Source: Lachnospiraceae bacterium
GTDB taxonomy: Bacteria; Bacillota; Clostridia; Lachnospirales; Lachnospiraceae
Assembly (NCBI GenBank): GCA_017470985.1
Contig: JAFUXA010000015.1
Coordinates: forward strand, 1 to 35,448
Reading direction: 5' to 3'
DNA length: 35,448 nucleotides
Below, in pieces: positions 8,007 to 16,531 of this stretch. Position 1 is the first letter of the stretch. Each line of letters starts with the position of its first letter. A model generated the notes under the pieces. The model saw only the letters and a program-made list of their open reading frames with translations. It searched no databases and was not told the DNA's origin. Position numbers and translations under genes: made by a program.

Positions 8007-8471
8007 ATGGTAAATTACAAATTGTTGGTTGAGCAGGCTGCATCAGTTATAGAAAATGTGCCTTATACTGTCACTAATCTGGCAAATATTTCTGCACTTA
8101 TATATGAAGAGTTATCTGATTTGAACTGGGCAGGATTCTATCTCATGAGAGATGGTAAGTTGATTCTGGGACCATTTCAGGGGAAGTTGGCATGCACACA
8201 GATTCCAATAGGCAAGGGAGTGTGTGGTACTGCAGTAGCTGAGGACAAGACAATGCTTGTGAAGGATGTGCATGAATTTCCGGGGCATATTGCCTGCGAT
8301 AGCGCATCTAATTCGGAGATTGTAATTCCGGTGAGACATGATGGCAAGATCATTGGGGTCCTTGATATAGACAGCACTGTGGTTGCTAGATTTACAGAGG
8401 AAGACAAGGAAGGTCTTGAGAAACTGGTTGCAGTTTTGGAAGCTCATATTCATAGCGATGATTTATGGTAG
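8007..8471 (+). CDS. msrC: Free methionine-(R)-sulfoxide reductase (GAF domain)
   Basis: A 154-residue single GAF-domain enzyme that reduces free methionine-R-sulfoxide, using thioredoxin-type reductants, in the cytosol. The three functional cysteines are present at 63, 73 and 97, in KLACTQIPIGKGVCGTA and FPGHIACDSASNSEIVIPV. Their spacing (10 and 24 residues) equals that of yeast fRMsr (Cys91, 101, 125). The C-terminal GVLDIDSTVVARFTEEDKEGLEKL is also standard. The length is normal. It has its own promoter and terminator, so it is monocistronic. For an obligate anaerobe this suggests defence against transient oxidation. Confidence in the function is high. Confidence 0.93.
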   Translation: MVNYKLLVEQAASVIENVPYTVTNLANISALIYEELSDLNWAGFYLMRDGKLILGPFQGKLACTQIPIGKGVCGTAVAEDKTMLVKDVHEFPGHIACDSASNSEIVIPVRHDGKIIGVLDIDSTVVARFTEEDKEGLEKLVAVLEAHIHSDDLW

Positions 8472-8479
8472 GATGATGA

Positions 8480-8517
8480 AGAGGTGATTCATACTTTTTG
8501 TGAGTCACTTCTTTTTT
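8480..8517 (+). terminator. Terminator after msrC
   Basis: Arms 8480-8491 and 8501-8512 form a 12-bp stem with two G-U pairs and a 9-nt loop, followed by six T. Confidence 0.85.
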
Positions 8518-8591
8518 GTTGTTGTAATCTGAACTTGGCAGATATTTAAATAGGAGATTTTTGAAGTGCAGCTTTTTGGTGGATATAACCA

Positions 8592-8621
8592 TTGAAGTTT
8601 ACACTGAATCTATCGTATTAT
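8592..8621 (+). promoter_or_regulatory. Candidate promoter of the MATE gene
   Basis: TTGAAG (8592-8597) and TATTAT (8616-8621) are 18 bp apart. Transcription would begin near 8628, which rules out the upstream TTG at 8592 as a start and favours ATG 8658. Confidence 0.5.
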
Positions 8622-8657
8622 ATTAGTCGTGAAATTGAGAGAAAGAGATGGAATAGT

Positions 8658-10013
8658 ATGGAACAACATGAAAATAAAATGGGAGTTATGCCCGAGGGAA
8701 AGCTTCTCATAAATATGTCTTTGCCGATAATGATTTCAATGTTTGTGCAGGCATTATACAATATTGTAGATAGTATATTTGTGGCGAGAATCAGCGAGGA
8801 TGCTTTGACCGCAGTATCATTGGCATTTTCCCTGCAGACACTTATGATTGCAGTGGCAACAGGAACCGGTGTCGGTCTCAATGCATTGGTATCTCGAGCC
8901 CTCGGTGAGAAGGATCACAAGAAAGCCAGTATTGTGGCTGAAAACGGTGTATTTATCTATGTCATGAGTTATGTGGTGGTAGCCATTCTTGGAGCGGTAG
9001 CTGTAAAACCATTTTACACATTGCAGACATCTGCAGGTCAGGAGATAATCTGGCAGAATGGTGTTGAATACCTGTCAATAGTTATGATTTTCTCCTTCGG
9101 TTTATTTATGCAGATTTGCTTTGAGAGAATATTGCAGGCTACAGGAAGAAGTTTCTATACTATGCTTTCCCAGATGACGGGAGCGATTATAAATATTATT
9201 TTAGATCCTATATTGATTTTCGGTTTGCTGGGAGCACCGGCAATGGGAATCAAAGGTGCGGCTGTTGCAACTGTAATAGGACAGATTTTTGCAGCAATAG
9301 AAGCTATTGTATGGAATCTAATCAAGAATCATGACATACATTTTGATTTGAAGGGCTTCAAACCGGATCTGTCAATTATTGGAAATATTTACAAGATTGG
9401 TTTGCCATCAATTGTCATGCAGTCCATCGGTTCAGTTATGACAGCTGGTATGAATTACATCCTCATGGGATTGTCGTCAACAGGAACAGCAGTCTTTGGA
9501 GTGTACTTTAAATTGCAGAGCTTCTTCTTCATGCCAATATTCGGATTGAATAATGGTATGATTCCAATTATTTCTTATAACTATGGAGCCAGAAAGAAGT
9601 CTCGTATGATGAATACTTTGAAGTATGCTTACATGGTGGCATTTGCATTTGCCTTCATTGGATTCGTCGGTTTCGAGTTGATTCCGGATAAGTTGTTATT
9701 ATTATTTGACGCATCTGATGAGATGATTGCAATAGGAAGTGTTGCCCTTAGGATAATCGGTGTTCACTACCTTATTGCCTGGTATTGTATCGTATCAGGA
9801 AGTATGTTCCAGGCTGTGGGCAAGGCTGCATATTCTATGTATGTCTCAATTGCTAGACAGCTGGTTGTACTCCTGCCGGCAGCATATATCCTGGCTCAAC
9901 TTGGGGGCCTCACAGCTATATGGTGGTGCTTCCCGATTGCAGAAATTATGTCTATGATCATGACTATAATTTTCTTCGGCAGAGTCAAGAAGACAGTGCT
10001 TGATAATATTTGA
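8658..10013 (+). CDS. MATE-family multidrug/sodium antiporter
   Basis: A 451-residue polytopic transporter with about twelve hydrophobic helices in two homologous halves. It opens with the MATE signature (MPEGKLLINMSLPIMISMFVQALYNIVDSIFVARISEDALTAVSLAF), then GVGLNALVSRALGEKDHKKAS. The second half restarts with IYKIGLPSIVMQSIGSVMTAGMNYIL and FFFMPIFGLNNGMIPIISYNYGARK. MATE pumps export cationic drugs or metabolites against a Na+ or H+ gradient. The start is taken at ATG 8658, giving a normal family length; a TTG at 8592 would add 22 charged residues that overlap the promoter. The ribosome binding site is weak. It resembles the MepA/DinF-like branch common in Firmicutes. Substrate unknown. Confidence 0.9.
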   Translation: MEQHENKMGVMPEGKLLINMSLPIMISMFVQALYNIVDSIFVARISEDALTAVSLAFSLQTLMIAVATGTGVGLNALVSRALGEKDHKKASIVAENGVFIYVMSYVVVAILGAVAVKPFYTLQTSAGQEIIWQNGVEYLSIVMIFSFGLFMQICFERILQATGRSFYTMLSQMTGAIINIILDPILIFGLLGAPAMGIKGAAVATVIGQIFAAIEAIVWNLIKNHDIHFDLKGFKPDLSIIGNIYKIGLPSIVMQSIGSVMTAGMNYILMGLSSTGTAVFGVYFKLQSFFFMPIFGLNNGMIPIISYNYGARKKSRMMNTLKYAYMVAFAFAFIGFVGFELIPDKLLLLFDASDEMIAIGSVALRIIGVHYLIAWYCIVSGSMFQAVGKAAYSMYVSIARQLVVLLPAAYILAQLGGLTAIWWCFPIAEIMSMIMTIIFFGRVKKTVLDNI

Positions 10014-10057
10014 AATCGCAAAAGTTATATTTGTGTTTTAAAAGATTGGTTTTGATA

Positions 10058-11479
10058 TTACAAAACACCAAATCCCGGCCATATCATCATAGTGGCATAG
10101 CCTACAGCAATTGCTACAACTAATCTCACCAGAGTCAGTGGCAACCCGCTCTTCATAAGTTTGTCAGGATCAAGTCCGTATCCAACTGATATAGCTCTTA
10201 CGCTGACAGGAAGTAATGACTCGTAATTCATAGCCATTGCCACTGTGAACATATAAGGGATAGGATTCAGTCCCATTTTCACTATAACTCCAATTGCAAT
10301 TGGAAGTGTAACTGCTGCTGATACAGTTGAGTTGGTCATCTCTGAGATGATTGCTGCGAATATGGCAAATATTGCAATTGTGCCCAGACCGCCGGATAGA
10401 GGCATATTTGAAACAACATTTGCAATAGCATCATTGGCTCCAGAGCCTGTGAGAATCTGTCCCAATGCCAGACCGCCGGCAAATAGAATCAACATTCCCC
10501 ACATAACCTCTCCCTGAGCTTCATCCCAATCCAGAAGCATTTTCTTGTCTCCACCTACGATGATGAAGTTGACGCATCCCAAAATCAAGAAGAGATAAGC
10601 TGGTACAAGTCCTGGCAACAAGTCGGCGTACAGAGGTCTGATAAATGATCCCAGCATTGCTGCAATAAATAGAACCAGACTGATTTTCTCATCACGCTTC
10701 ATTGGACCTAAATCTCTATAGCAATTCTCGAAGTATTCCTTGGTTCCCTCCAGGGAATTTACCTTCATAGGGCGCATAATCATAATTAATAGGATTACAA
10801 GTGTGGCGATTATTGTATAAGGAAGCATTCTTGTTATCCAGTCAATATACATGAATTCCTTGCCGGTGTATTCCTCGATGAAAGAAATAGCAGTGATATT
10901 CATGGCTCCACCTAGAGGTGTTCCTGCACCACCAAGTTGAGAGCCCCATGCGATGGCACATAGAATTGGAACTGCAGGTTCGCATTTTGAGATATCTTTG
11001 TAGCCGGCAGCTGCAAGCATGGATACTGCAATTGGAGTAAATATTGCTACTACAACCACATTTGGCATCATATTGCTCATGACTGCAGCGGCAATGAGCC
11101 ATACAGCAATCTGGGATTTCATGGAAGGTCCGATTAATGACAGAGCCTTCAATGATATTCTCTTGTCCAGGCCGATTTTCAACCAAGGTGCAGTCAGCAG
11201 ACATGAACCGAAGATCAATACGATACTGCTTGATGAGTATTGTGAAATCACATCCTCCATAGGCACGATTCCAAAAAGTGCATTTACCACACCTGGAAGC
11301 AGGGCGGTTACTGTAATATTTACCGGGCGGGTTACCCACCAGTAAATCATCCAGATTGCAACGCCGATACCTTTGGCGGCTGTCACATCAAGTGAAGCGG
11401 TGTTGGCACCAATAATCCACATGATGCAGTACAGAGCCGGGCCCAGGATTAGATTTATAAGTCTCTTTGTATTATTCAT
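10058..11479 (-). CDS. DASS-family (SLC13) anion/sodium symporter
   Basis: A 473-residue membrane transporter of the divalent anion:sodium symporter family, convergent with the MATE gene. It shows the two inverted-repeat hairpin motifs of the fold: VMSNMMPNVVVVAIFTPIAV in the first half and SEMTNSTVSAAVTLPIAIG in the second, corresponding to the paired Ser-Asn-Thr motifs of VcINDY. The first motif reads SNM rather than SNT. About eleven hydrophobic segments are visible. Typical substrates are C4-dicarboxylates, citrate or sulfate. The ATG is preceded by GGAGGGA at about 5 nt. It is likely monocistronic; a long A/T inverted repeat lies about 90 bp upstream. The exact substrate is not resolved. 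Confidence 0.87.
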   Translation of the reverse strand: MNNTKRLINLILGPALYCIMWIIGANTASLDVTAAKGIGVAIWMIYWWVTRPVNITVTALLPGVVNALFGIVPMEDVISQYSSSSIVLIFGSCLLTAPWLKIGLDKRISLKALSLIGPSMKSQIAVWLIAAAVMSNMMPNVVVVAIFTPIAVSMLAAAGYKDISKCEPAVPILCAIAWGSQLGGAGTPLGGAMNITAISFIEEYTGKEFMYIDWITRMLPYTIIATLVILLIMIMRPMKVNSLEGTKEYFENCYRDLGPMKRDEKISLVLFIAAMLGSFIRPLYADLLPGLVPAYLFLILGCVNFIIVGGDKKMLLDWDEAQGEVMWGMLILFAGGLALGQILTGSGANDAIANVVSNMPLSGGLGTIAIFAIFAAIISEMTNSTVSAAVTLPIAIGVIVKMGLNPIPYMFTVAMAMNYESLLPVSVRAISVGYGLDPDKLMKSGLPLTLVRLVVAIAVGYATMMIWPGFGVL

Positions 11480-11567
11480 AGTTCCCTCCAGTAATCACGA
11501 TTGTTTTAATGACATGATTAATCCATATATCACGGTTATTATTATGGCCGAGTAATGGATATATTGT

Positions 11568-11590
11568 ATTAATTAAATCCTTTAATTAAT
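11568..11590. repeat. 23-bp inverted repeat upstream of the DASS gene
   Basis: ATTAATTAAA (11568-11577) and TTTAATTAAT (11581-11590) are perfect 10-bp arms around a 3-bp centre. They lie 89 bp upstream of the DASS start, in the 296-bp divergent region shared with feoAB. It is operator-like but pure A/T, so chance is a real alternative. Confidence 0.45.
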
Positions 11591-11658
11591 TTACCACAAC
11601 TGCCATTTTTTCACAATAAGAAATGTCATCATTATTATGTTATAAGCCAAATTACTTG

Positions 11659-11667
11659 TGATATAAT
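11659..11667 (+). promoter_or_regulatory. Extended -10 promoter of the feoAB-CDF genes
   Basis: TGA followed by a perfect TATAAT (11662-11667) forms an extended -10 element about 109 bp before the feoAB start. No good -35 is present. I see no clear Fur or IdeR box. Confidence 0.45.
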
Positions 11668-11775
11668 AGCGAAGGATGAAAATTATTATAGATGATACGA
11701 TAATGCTAGGTTAATCGTGAAATCATAAGAGGCAATATTAGAAAAAATTTATAGAAAGAAATAATAGATAAGAGA

Positions 11776-14175
11776 ATGAGTGAATTGAAAAAGCAGATGA
11801 CTTTGGACAAATTGGAAATTGGCAAGTCAGCCACTGTCAAAGTGGTAGGTGGTGATGGCGCCCTTAGACAGCATTTCCTGGATATGGGAATTATTCCCGG
11901 TGAGCAGGTGACCCTTGTGAAATATGCACCCATGGGCGATCCTATGGAGCTGTCGGTAAATGGCTATGAGCTGACTCTCAGATTGGCGGATGCCAGAGAG
12001 ATTGAAATAGAAAATATTACTGATAAGTTGGTTGATGAGACAGAGACTAATCTGGACAAGAAGAAACGCCGTAGAGAATCCAGTCATCCTGGAATTGGTG
12101 AGGATACAATAGATGAGACTTACACAACCAGAGTCAGATCAATCAAAAATGATAAAACTGCTGGTGACAAGCCTCTCACCTTCGCCCTGGTTGGAAATCA
12201 GAATTGTGGCAAGACTACACTTTTTAATGAATTGACAGGCTCCAATCAGCATGTGGGAAATTTCCCTGGAGTTACAGTAGATAGAAAGTCAGGAGTTATC
12301 AAAGGTTATCCCAACACTGAGGTGGTGGATCTGCCTGGTATATATTCTCTGTCTCCATATACAAGTGAGGAGATTGTATCCCGACAGTTTATATTGGAAG
12401 AGAAGCCTACAGCCATTATCAATATTGTAGATGCTACCAATATAGAGAGAAATCTCTATCTGACAATGCAGCTTATTGAGCTGGAAGTGCCTATGGTTTT
12501 AGCTATCAACATGATGGATGAGATGACGGGAAATGGTGGTGCTATTCTGGTAAATGAGATGGAAGAACTCCTTCAGATTCCAGTGGTTCCTATTTCTGCA
12601 GCCAAGGGTGATGGTATTGATGAACTTGTAACTCATGCTATTCATGTGGCCAGATATCATGAGCTTCCTGGCAGAAATGATTTCTGTGGCAAGGAGGATC
12701 ATGGCGGTGCTGTGCATAGAGCGATACATGGAGTTATGGCTCTCATAGAAGACCATGCACAGGCTGCTGAGATACCTGTTAGATTTGCAGCTACCAAACT
12801 TATAGAGGGTGATGAGATTGTTGAGAGAAGTCTCAACTTGGCAGAAAATGAGATAGAACTCACCAGACATATAGTTCTTCAGATGGAGGAAGAGAGAGGC
12901 CTGGATCATGCAGCAGCTATGGCTGATATGAGATTTACCTTTATCAAGAAGCTGTGCAGAGAGACTGTCATCAAGCCCAAGGTTAGTGAGGAGCGAGCCA
13001 GAAGTGAGAAAATCGATAGAATTCTCACAGGTAAGTGGACTGCCATACCTTGCTTTATACTTGTAATGGCTATGGTATTTTATCTGACATTTAATGTAAT
13101 AGGAGCATTCTTGCAGGATATTATTGCATCGGGTATTGATGCCTTGACTGCAGTGGTGGACTCAGCCATGACTTCCGTTGGAGTAGCTGCTCCAATCCAT
13201 TCCCTGGTAATAGATGGAATATTTACAGGTGTAGGTTCTGTTATAAGTTTTGTTCCTATTATTGTGGTATTATTCTTCTTCCTGTCCTTGTTAGAAGATA
13301 GTGGTTATATGGCAAGAGTTGCCTTTGTTATGGACAAACTGCTTCGTAAGATTGGTCTGTCCGGCAGAAGTATAGTGCCGATGCTTATAGGCTTTGGTTG
13401 CTCAGTACCTGCTGTTATGTCAACCAGAACTTTGCCTTCTAAGAGAGACAGACGACTCACAACTCTCTTGATTCCATTTATGAGTTGTTCTGCCAAGATG
13501 CCTGTGTATGCATTCTTCATATCAGTATTTTTCAAGGAGCGTGCAGGGCTGGTTATGCTTCTGTTGTATTTTGGTGGAATTGCAATGGCGATTCTGGTGG
13601 CCCTTATTTCCAAGAATACTATTTTCAAGGGCGGCGCTATGCCATTCGTTATGGAGTTGCCGAATTATAGATTACCAGGTGCCAGAAATGTATTACAGCT
13701 TATGTGGGATAAGGCCAAGGATTTCTTACAGAGAGCATTTACCTTGATTTTTGTGGCTACAATTATTGTATGGTTCCTGCAGAGCTTCAGCTTCAATATG
13801 CATATGGTATCGGATTCTTCTGAGAGTATACTTGCAATGATAGCAGGAGTGGTTGCACCGATATTTGCCCCTGCAGGACTTGGAGACTGGCGGATAGTCA
13901 CTGCTATTATCTCAGGATTTCTTGCCAAGGAATCAATTGTATCTATGATGACTGTGCTTTATGGTGGAGCTGCCGGAGTAGAGACTGCCCTGACTTCAGT
14001 ACAGGCAGCAGCATTTATGGTATTTTGTCTGCTCTATACTCCTTGCGTGGCAGCAGTGGCTTCCATTGGCAGAGAGCAGGGTAAGAAATACATGGTTCGC
14101 ATTGTACTTTTCCAGTGTGTTATTGCATGGGCAGCAGCCTGTGTTGTAAATCTGGTGGGAAGCCTGATTATGTAG
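11776..14175 (+). CDS. feoB: Ferrous iron transporter, FeoA-FeoB fusion
   Basis: A 799-residue fusion. Residues ~8-80 are an SH3-like FeoA domain (LDKLEIGKSATVKVVGGDGALRQ, HFLDMGIIPGEQVTLVK). A charged linker follows at ~85-130. The FeoB GTPase comes next: G1 GNQNCGKT at 140-147, G2 in NFPGVTVD, G3 DLPG, G4 NMMD. From about residue 420 the membrane part has two Gate regions, including FGCSVPAVMSTRTL with MSCSAKMPVYAFF, and SGFLAKESIVSMMTVLYG. It imports Fe2+ across the cytoplasmic membrane. No separate feoA is present, in keeping with the fusion. The ribosome binding site is weak (AAGAGA). A CDF gene follows 37 bp later, suggesting one transcript for metal uptake and efflux. Confidence 0.95.
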   Translation: MSELKKQMTLDKLEIGKSATVKVVGGDGALRQHFLDMGIIPGEQVTLVKYAPMGDPMELSVNGYELTLRLADAREIEIENITDKLVDETETNLDKKKRRRESSHPGIGEDTIDETYTTRVRSIKNDKTAGDKPLTFALVGNQNCGKTTLFNELTGSNQHVGNFPGVTVDRKSGVIKGYPNTEVVDLPGIYSLSPYTSEEIVSRQFILEEKPTAIINIVDATNIERNLYLTMQLIELEVPMVLAINMMDEMTGNGGAILVNEMEELLQIPVVPISAAKGDGIDELVTHAIHVARYHELPGRNDFCGKEDHGGAVHRAIHGVMALIEDHAQAAEIPVRFAATKLIEGDEIVERSLNLAENEIELTRHIVLQMEEERGLDHAAAMADMRFTFIKKLCRETVIKPKVSEERARSEKIDRILTGKWTAIPCFILVMAMVFYLTFNVIGAFLQDIIASGIDALTAVVDSAMTSVGVAAPIHSLVIDGIFTGVGSVISFVPIIVVLFFFLSLLEDSGYMARVAFVMDKLLRKIGLSGRSIVPMLIGFGCSVPAVMSTRTLPSKRDRRLTTLLIPFMSCSAKMPVYAFFISVFFKERAGLVMLLLYFGGIAMAILVALISKNTIFKGGAMPFVMELPNYRLPGARNVLQLMWDKAKDFLQRAFTLIFVATIIVWFLQSFSFNMHMVSDSSESILAMIAGVVAPIFAPAGLGDWRIVTAIISGFLAKESIVSMMTVLYGGAAGVETALTSVQAAAFMVFCLLYTPCVAAVASIGREQGKKYMVRIVLFQCVIAWAAACVVNLVGSLIM

Positions 14176-14212
14176 CAGAATATTTTGGGGAAATGATATT
14201 GGAGGGATATAG

Positions 14213-15400
14213 ATGATTACGCTGTTAAAACGCATATTTATCAAGGAAAATATGACAGCAGATGAGAAGAGGACTGCATATGGAAGTATATGTGGAATTG
14301 CCGGAGTTATCCTCAATATCCTGCTTTTCCTGGGAAAAATAGTAGCAGGATTTCTGTCCGGTTCCATTTCTATCATAGCCGACGCCATGAACAACTTGTC
14401 GGATTCAGGTTCTTCCATAGTCACTTTGTGCGGCTTTAAGCTGGCTGCGTCAAAGCCTGATCCTGAGCATCCTTTTGGACATGGCAGAATAGAATATGTG
14501 GCGGGATTTGTTGTATCTCTTCTTATATTAATAATGTCATTTGAATTGATGAAGGATTCAATACTTCGAATAATACATCCTGAGACAGTGGAATTCTCAT
14601 GGCTGGTTATTGGCATATTATTTATCACAATCCTGGTGAAAATATATATGGCCTGTTACAACAATTCTATTGGAGGTCTCATTGACTCACCTGCCTTGAA
14701 GGCAGTGGTGATAGATTCCATCTCTGACTGTGTCTCAACTACAGTGGTTATTGCTGTCACAATTATTCAGCATATGACTGGCTTTGTATATCTGGATGGT
14801 ATCGCAGGTTTTGCAGTTGCATTATTTATAGCCAGTGCCGGAATTCAGGCTGCCAGGGATACACTTAATCCTCTCCTTGGCAATGCCCCTGATGAGGAAT
14901 TCGTGGAAAATATTATGGAGATTATGGAACATGTGGATCCTCGAATCAGCGGAGTCCATGATCTGATAGTTCATGATTACGGCCCGGGGCGTAGAATTGT
15001 ATCTCTTCATGCGGAGGTTCCTGTGGATGGAGATATATTAGAACTTCATGATGCTATTGATAATGCGGAGAAGGTTCTGGAGGAGAAGCTACATTGCATG
15101 GCAACTATCCATATGGACCCAATAGTTACCAATGATCCTCGAGTGAATCAGCTGAAGGATGAGATGAAGGGATATTTATCAGAAATATCTGACAGTCTGT
15201 CAATGCACGACTTTAGAGTTGTTCCCGGGGCTACACATACCAATCTTGTTTTCGATATTTTGATGCCATTTGATATGGAGTATACGGAAAATGAGATTAC
15301 TGATATTTTACAGAAGAAGATAAATGAGGGACGGGAGAAACATTTCTACTGTGTAATTCATTATGATGTGGACTTCACCAGAAAGACTGTGAAGAAGTGA
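14213..15400 (+). CDS. Cation diffusion facilitator (divalent metal efflux)
   Basis: A 395-residue CDF transporter exporting Zn2+, Fe2+, Mn2+ or similar by proton exchange. Four to six hydrophobic helices occupy residues ~25-220. The first metal site is in IIADAMNNLSDSGSS, followed by HPFGHGRIEY, and the second Asp pair is in VVIDSISDCVSTT. The cytoplasmic C-terminal domain (from GNAPDEEFVENI) is longer than usual and contains HDLIVHDYGPG and FYCVIHYDVDFT, suggesting an extra ferredoxin-like segment. The NNLSD pattern is shared with Firmicute Mn/Fe-type CDFs. The ATG has GGAGGG at 8 nt. Position 37 bp after feoAB suggests co-expression with iron uptake; metal choice is inferred. Confidence 0.88.
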   Translation: MITLLKRIFIKENMTADEKRTAYGSICGIAGVILNILLFLGKIVAGFLSGSISIIADAMNNLSDSGSSIVTLCGFKLAASKPDPEHPFGHGRIEYVAGFVVSLLILIMSFELMKDSILRIIHPETVEFSWLVIGILFITILVKIYMACYNNSIGGLIDSPALKAVVIDSISDCVSTTVVIAVTIIQHMTGFVYLDGIAGFAVALFIASAGIQAARDTLNPLLGNAPDEEFVENIMEIMEHVDPRISGVHDLIVHDYGPGRRIVSLHAEVPVDGDILELHDAIDNAEKVLEEKLHCMATIHMDPIVTNDPRVNQLKDEMKGYLSEISDSLSMHDFRVVPGATHTNLVFDILMPFDMEYTENEITDILQKKINEGREKHFYCVIHYDVDFTRKTVKK

Positions 15401-15408
15401 CAAGGTAC

Positions 15409-15431
15409 CTATTGAGGAACAATAGATTTTT
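15409..15431 (+). terminator. Weak terminator after the CDF gene
   Basis: CTATTG (15409-15414) pairs with CAATAG (15420-15425) around a 5-nt loop, then ATTTTT. The six-bp stem is short, so it may be leaky. A TATAAT at 15458-15463 without a good -35 could start the next gene. Confidence 0.4.
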
Positions 15432-15519
15432 AGGTGGATTTTTTGCGAATATGCATATATAATAGAGAGGCTATGTGTAAATAGTTTTATATTAAATTAA
15501 TTTGAATGGAGAAATAGTA

Positions 15520-16395
15520 ATGGCAAATAAAATGAAAGTGGCAGTTACTTATGATAATGGAAATGTATTCCAGCATTTCGGACATTCTGAGCAGTTCAAG
15601 ATATATGATATTGATAATTTAGAAGTAGTAGGCTCTGAGATTATTGATACAAATGGAACAGGACATGAAGCTTTGGCTACATTCCTTACAGATTTAGGTG
15701 TTACAAGCCTTATCTGTGGTGGTATTGGTAGCGGAGCTGCAGATGCTCTTGATGCAAGTGGAATAAATGTGTTCTCTGGAGTATCTGGAGACTGTGATGA
15801 GGCTGTTGAGTGCTTCCTTAGAGGCGAACTCATCTCTGAAGGCGTGAATTGTGATCATCATGATCATCACGATGAAGAGGAAGGTTGCAATTGTGGCGAC
15901 GAAGGCTGCGGAAGCGGTTGTGGTGGCTGCGGTGGCGGCTGTGGCGGTCAGATGCAGATTCTTTTTGAGGGTCCAAACGCCGGTAAGCAGGTGGCAGCTC
16001 ATTATGAGGGCACATTCAATGATGGAACAATTTTCGATTCATCTTATGATAGAGGGGAACCACTTCAGTTCATCTGTGGAGTAGGTATGATGATTCCTGG
16101 ATTTGACAAGGCTGTTGTGGAAATGAATGTAGGAGATGTGGTAGATATTCATCTTATGCCGGAAGAGGCCTATGGTGTAGCCGATCCAGAAGCAATCTTC
16201 ACATTGCAGATTGCAGAGCTTCCAGGTTCTGAGGACTTAGAAGTTGGACAGATGGTTTACTTGGGAAATGATTACGGACAGCAGTTCCCTGTTAGAGTTA
16301 CTGACAAGACCGAGGAGACAATTACACTTGATGCTAATCATGAGATGGCAGGCAAGGAGTTGAACTTCAAGATTGAACTTGTAAGTGTAGACTAA
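15520..16395 (+). CDS. NifX/NifB-type cofactor-binding domain fused to a SlyD-like FKBP prolyl isomerase through a Cys/His-rich linker
   Basis: A 291-residue three-part protein. Residues ~5-105 are a dinitrogenase iron-molybdenum cofactor domain of the NifX/MTH1175 type (MKVAVTYDNGNVFQHFGHSEQFKIYDID, LICGGIGSGAADALDASGINVFSG). A linker at ~110-145 is packed with His, Cys, Asp, Glu and Gly: a DHHDHHDEEE stretch and then at least seven cysteines spaced by Gly. The rest is an FKBP domain with the SlyD insert-in-flap form (HYEGTFNDGTIFDSS, VGMMIPGFDKAVVEMNVGD, then DANHEMAGKELNFKIELVSV). SlyD normally carries its metal-binding tail at the C-terminus; here such a segment lies in the middle. ATG 15520 has GGAG at 8 nt; the TTG at 15502 is rejected. 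Its neighbours are feoAB and the CDF, so a role in metal or Fe-S cluster handling is inferred. Confidence 0.85.
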   Translation: MANKMKVAVTYDNGNVFQHFGHSEQFKIYDIDNLEVVGSEIIDTNGTGHEALATFLTDLGVTSLICGGIGSGAADALDASGINVFSGVSGDCDEAVECFLRGELISEGVNCDHHDHHDEEEGCNCGDEGCGSGCGGCGGGCGGQMQILFEGPNAGKQVAAHYEGTFNDGTIFDSSYDRGEPLQFICGVGMMIPGFDKAVVEMNVGDVVDIHLMPEEAYGVADPEAIFTLQIAELPGSEDLEVGQMVYLGNDYGQQFPVRVTDKTEETITLDANHEMAGKELNFKIELVSVD

Positions 16396-16412
16396 TTATT
16401 ATGAATTTAGCG

Positions 16413-16444
16413 GGCACATTTGAGTTATCAAGTGTGCCTTTTTT
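16413..16444 (+). terminator. Terminator after the NifX-SlyD fusion gene
   Basis: An 11-bp stem (16413-16423 with 16428-16438, one G-U pair) with a GTTA tetraloop is followed by six T. Confidence 0.9.
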
Positions 16445-16531
16445 CTCAACTTGTATGTGTACTTGATTTTGTTTTTTAGATTAGGAAAAATAGAATCTGT
16501 AATGGTTTTGAAATTGATAAAAGAGGTGTTT

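Noticed and set aside
10033-10068. GTGTTTT/AAAACAC arms between the MATE and DASS genes as a terminator
   Set aside because: Only 7 A/T-rich pairs around a 22-nt loop, and the right arm lies in the DASS coding end; too weak to call.
11480-11775. Fur/IdeR box upstream of feoAB
   Set aside because: Several A/T palindromes occur, but none matches the GATAATGATAATCATTATC-type pattern well enough to name.
13996-14628. 210-codon minus-strand frame over the feoB/CDF junction
   Set aside because: Covers the end of feoB and start of the CDF gene in antisense; composition is that of a shadow frame.
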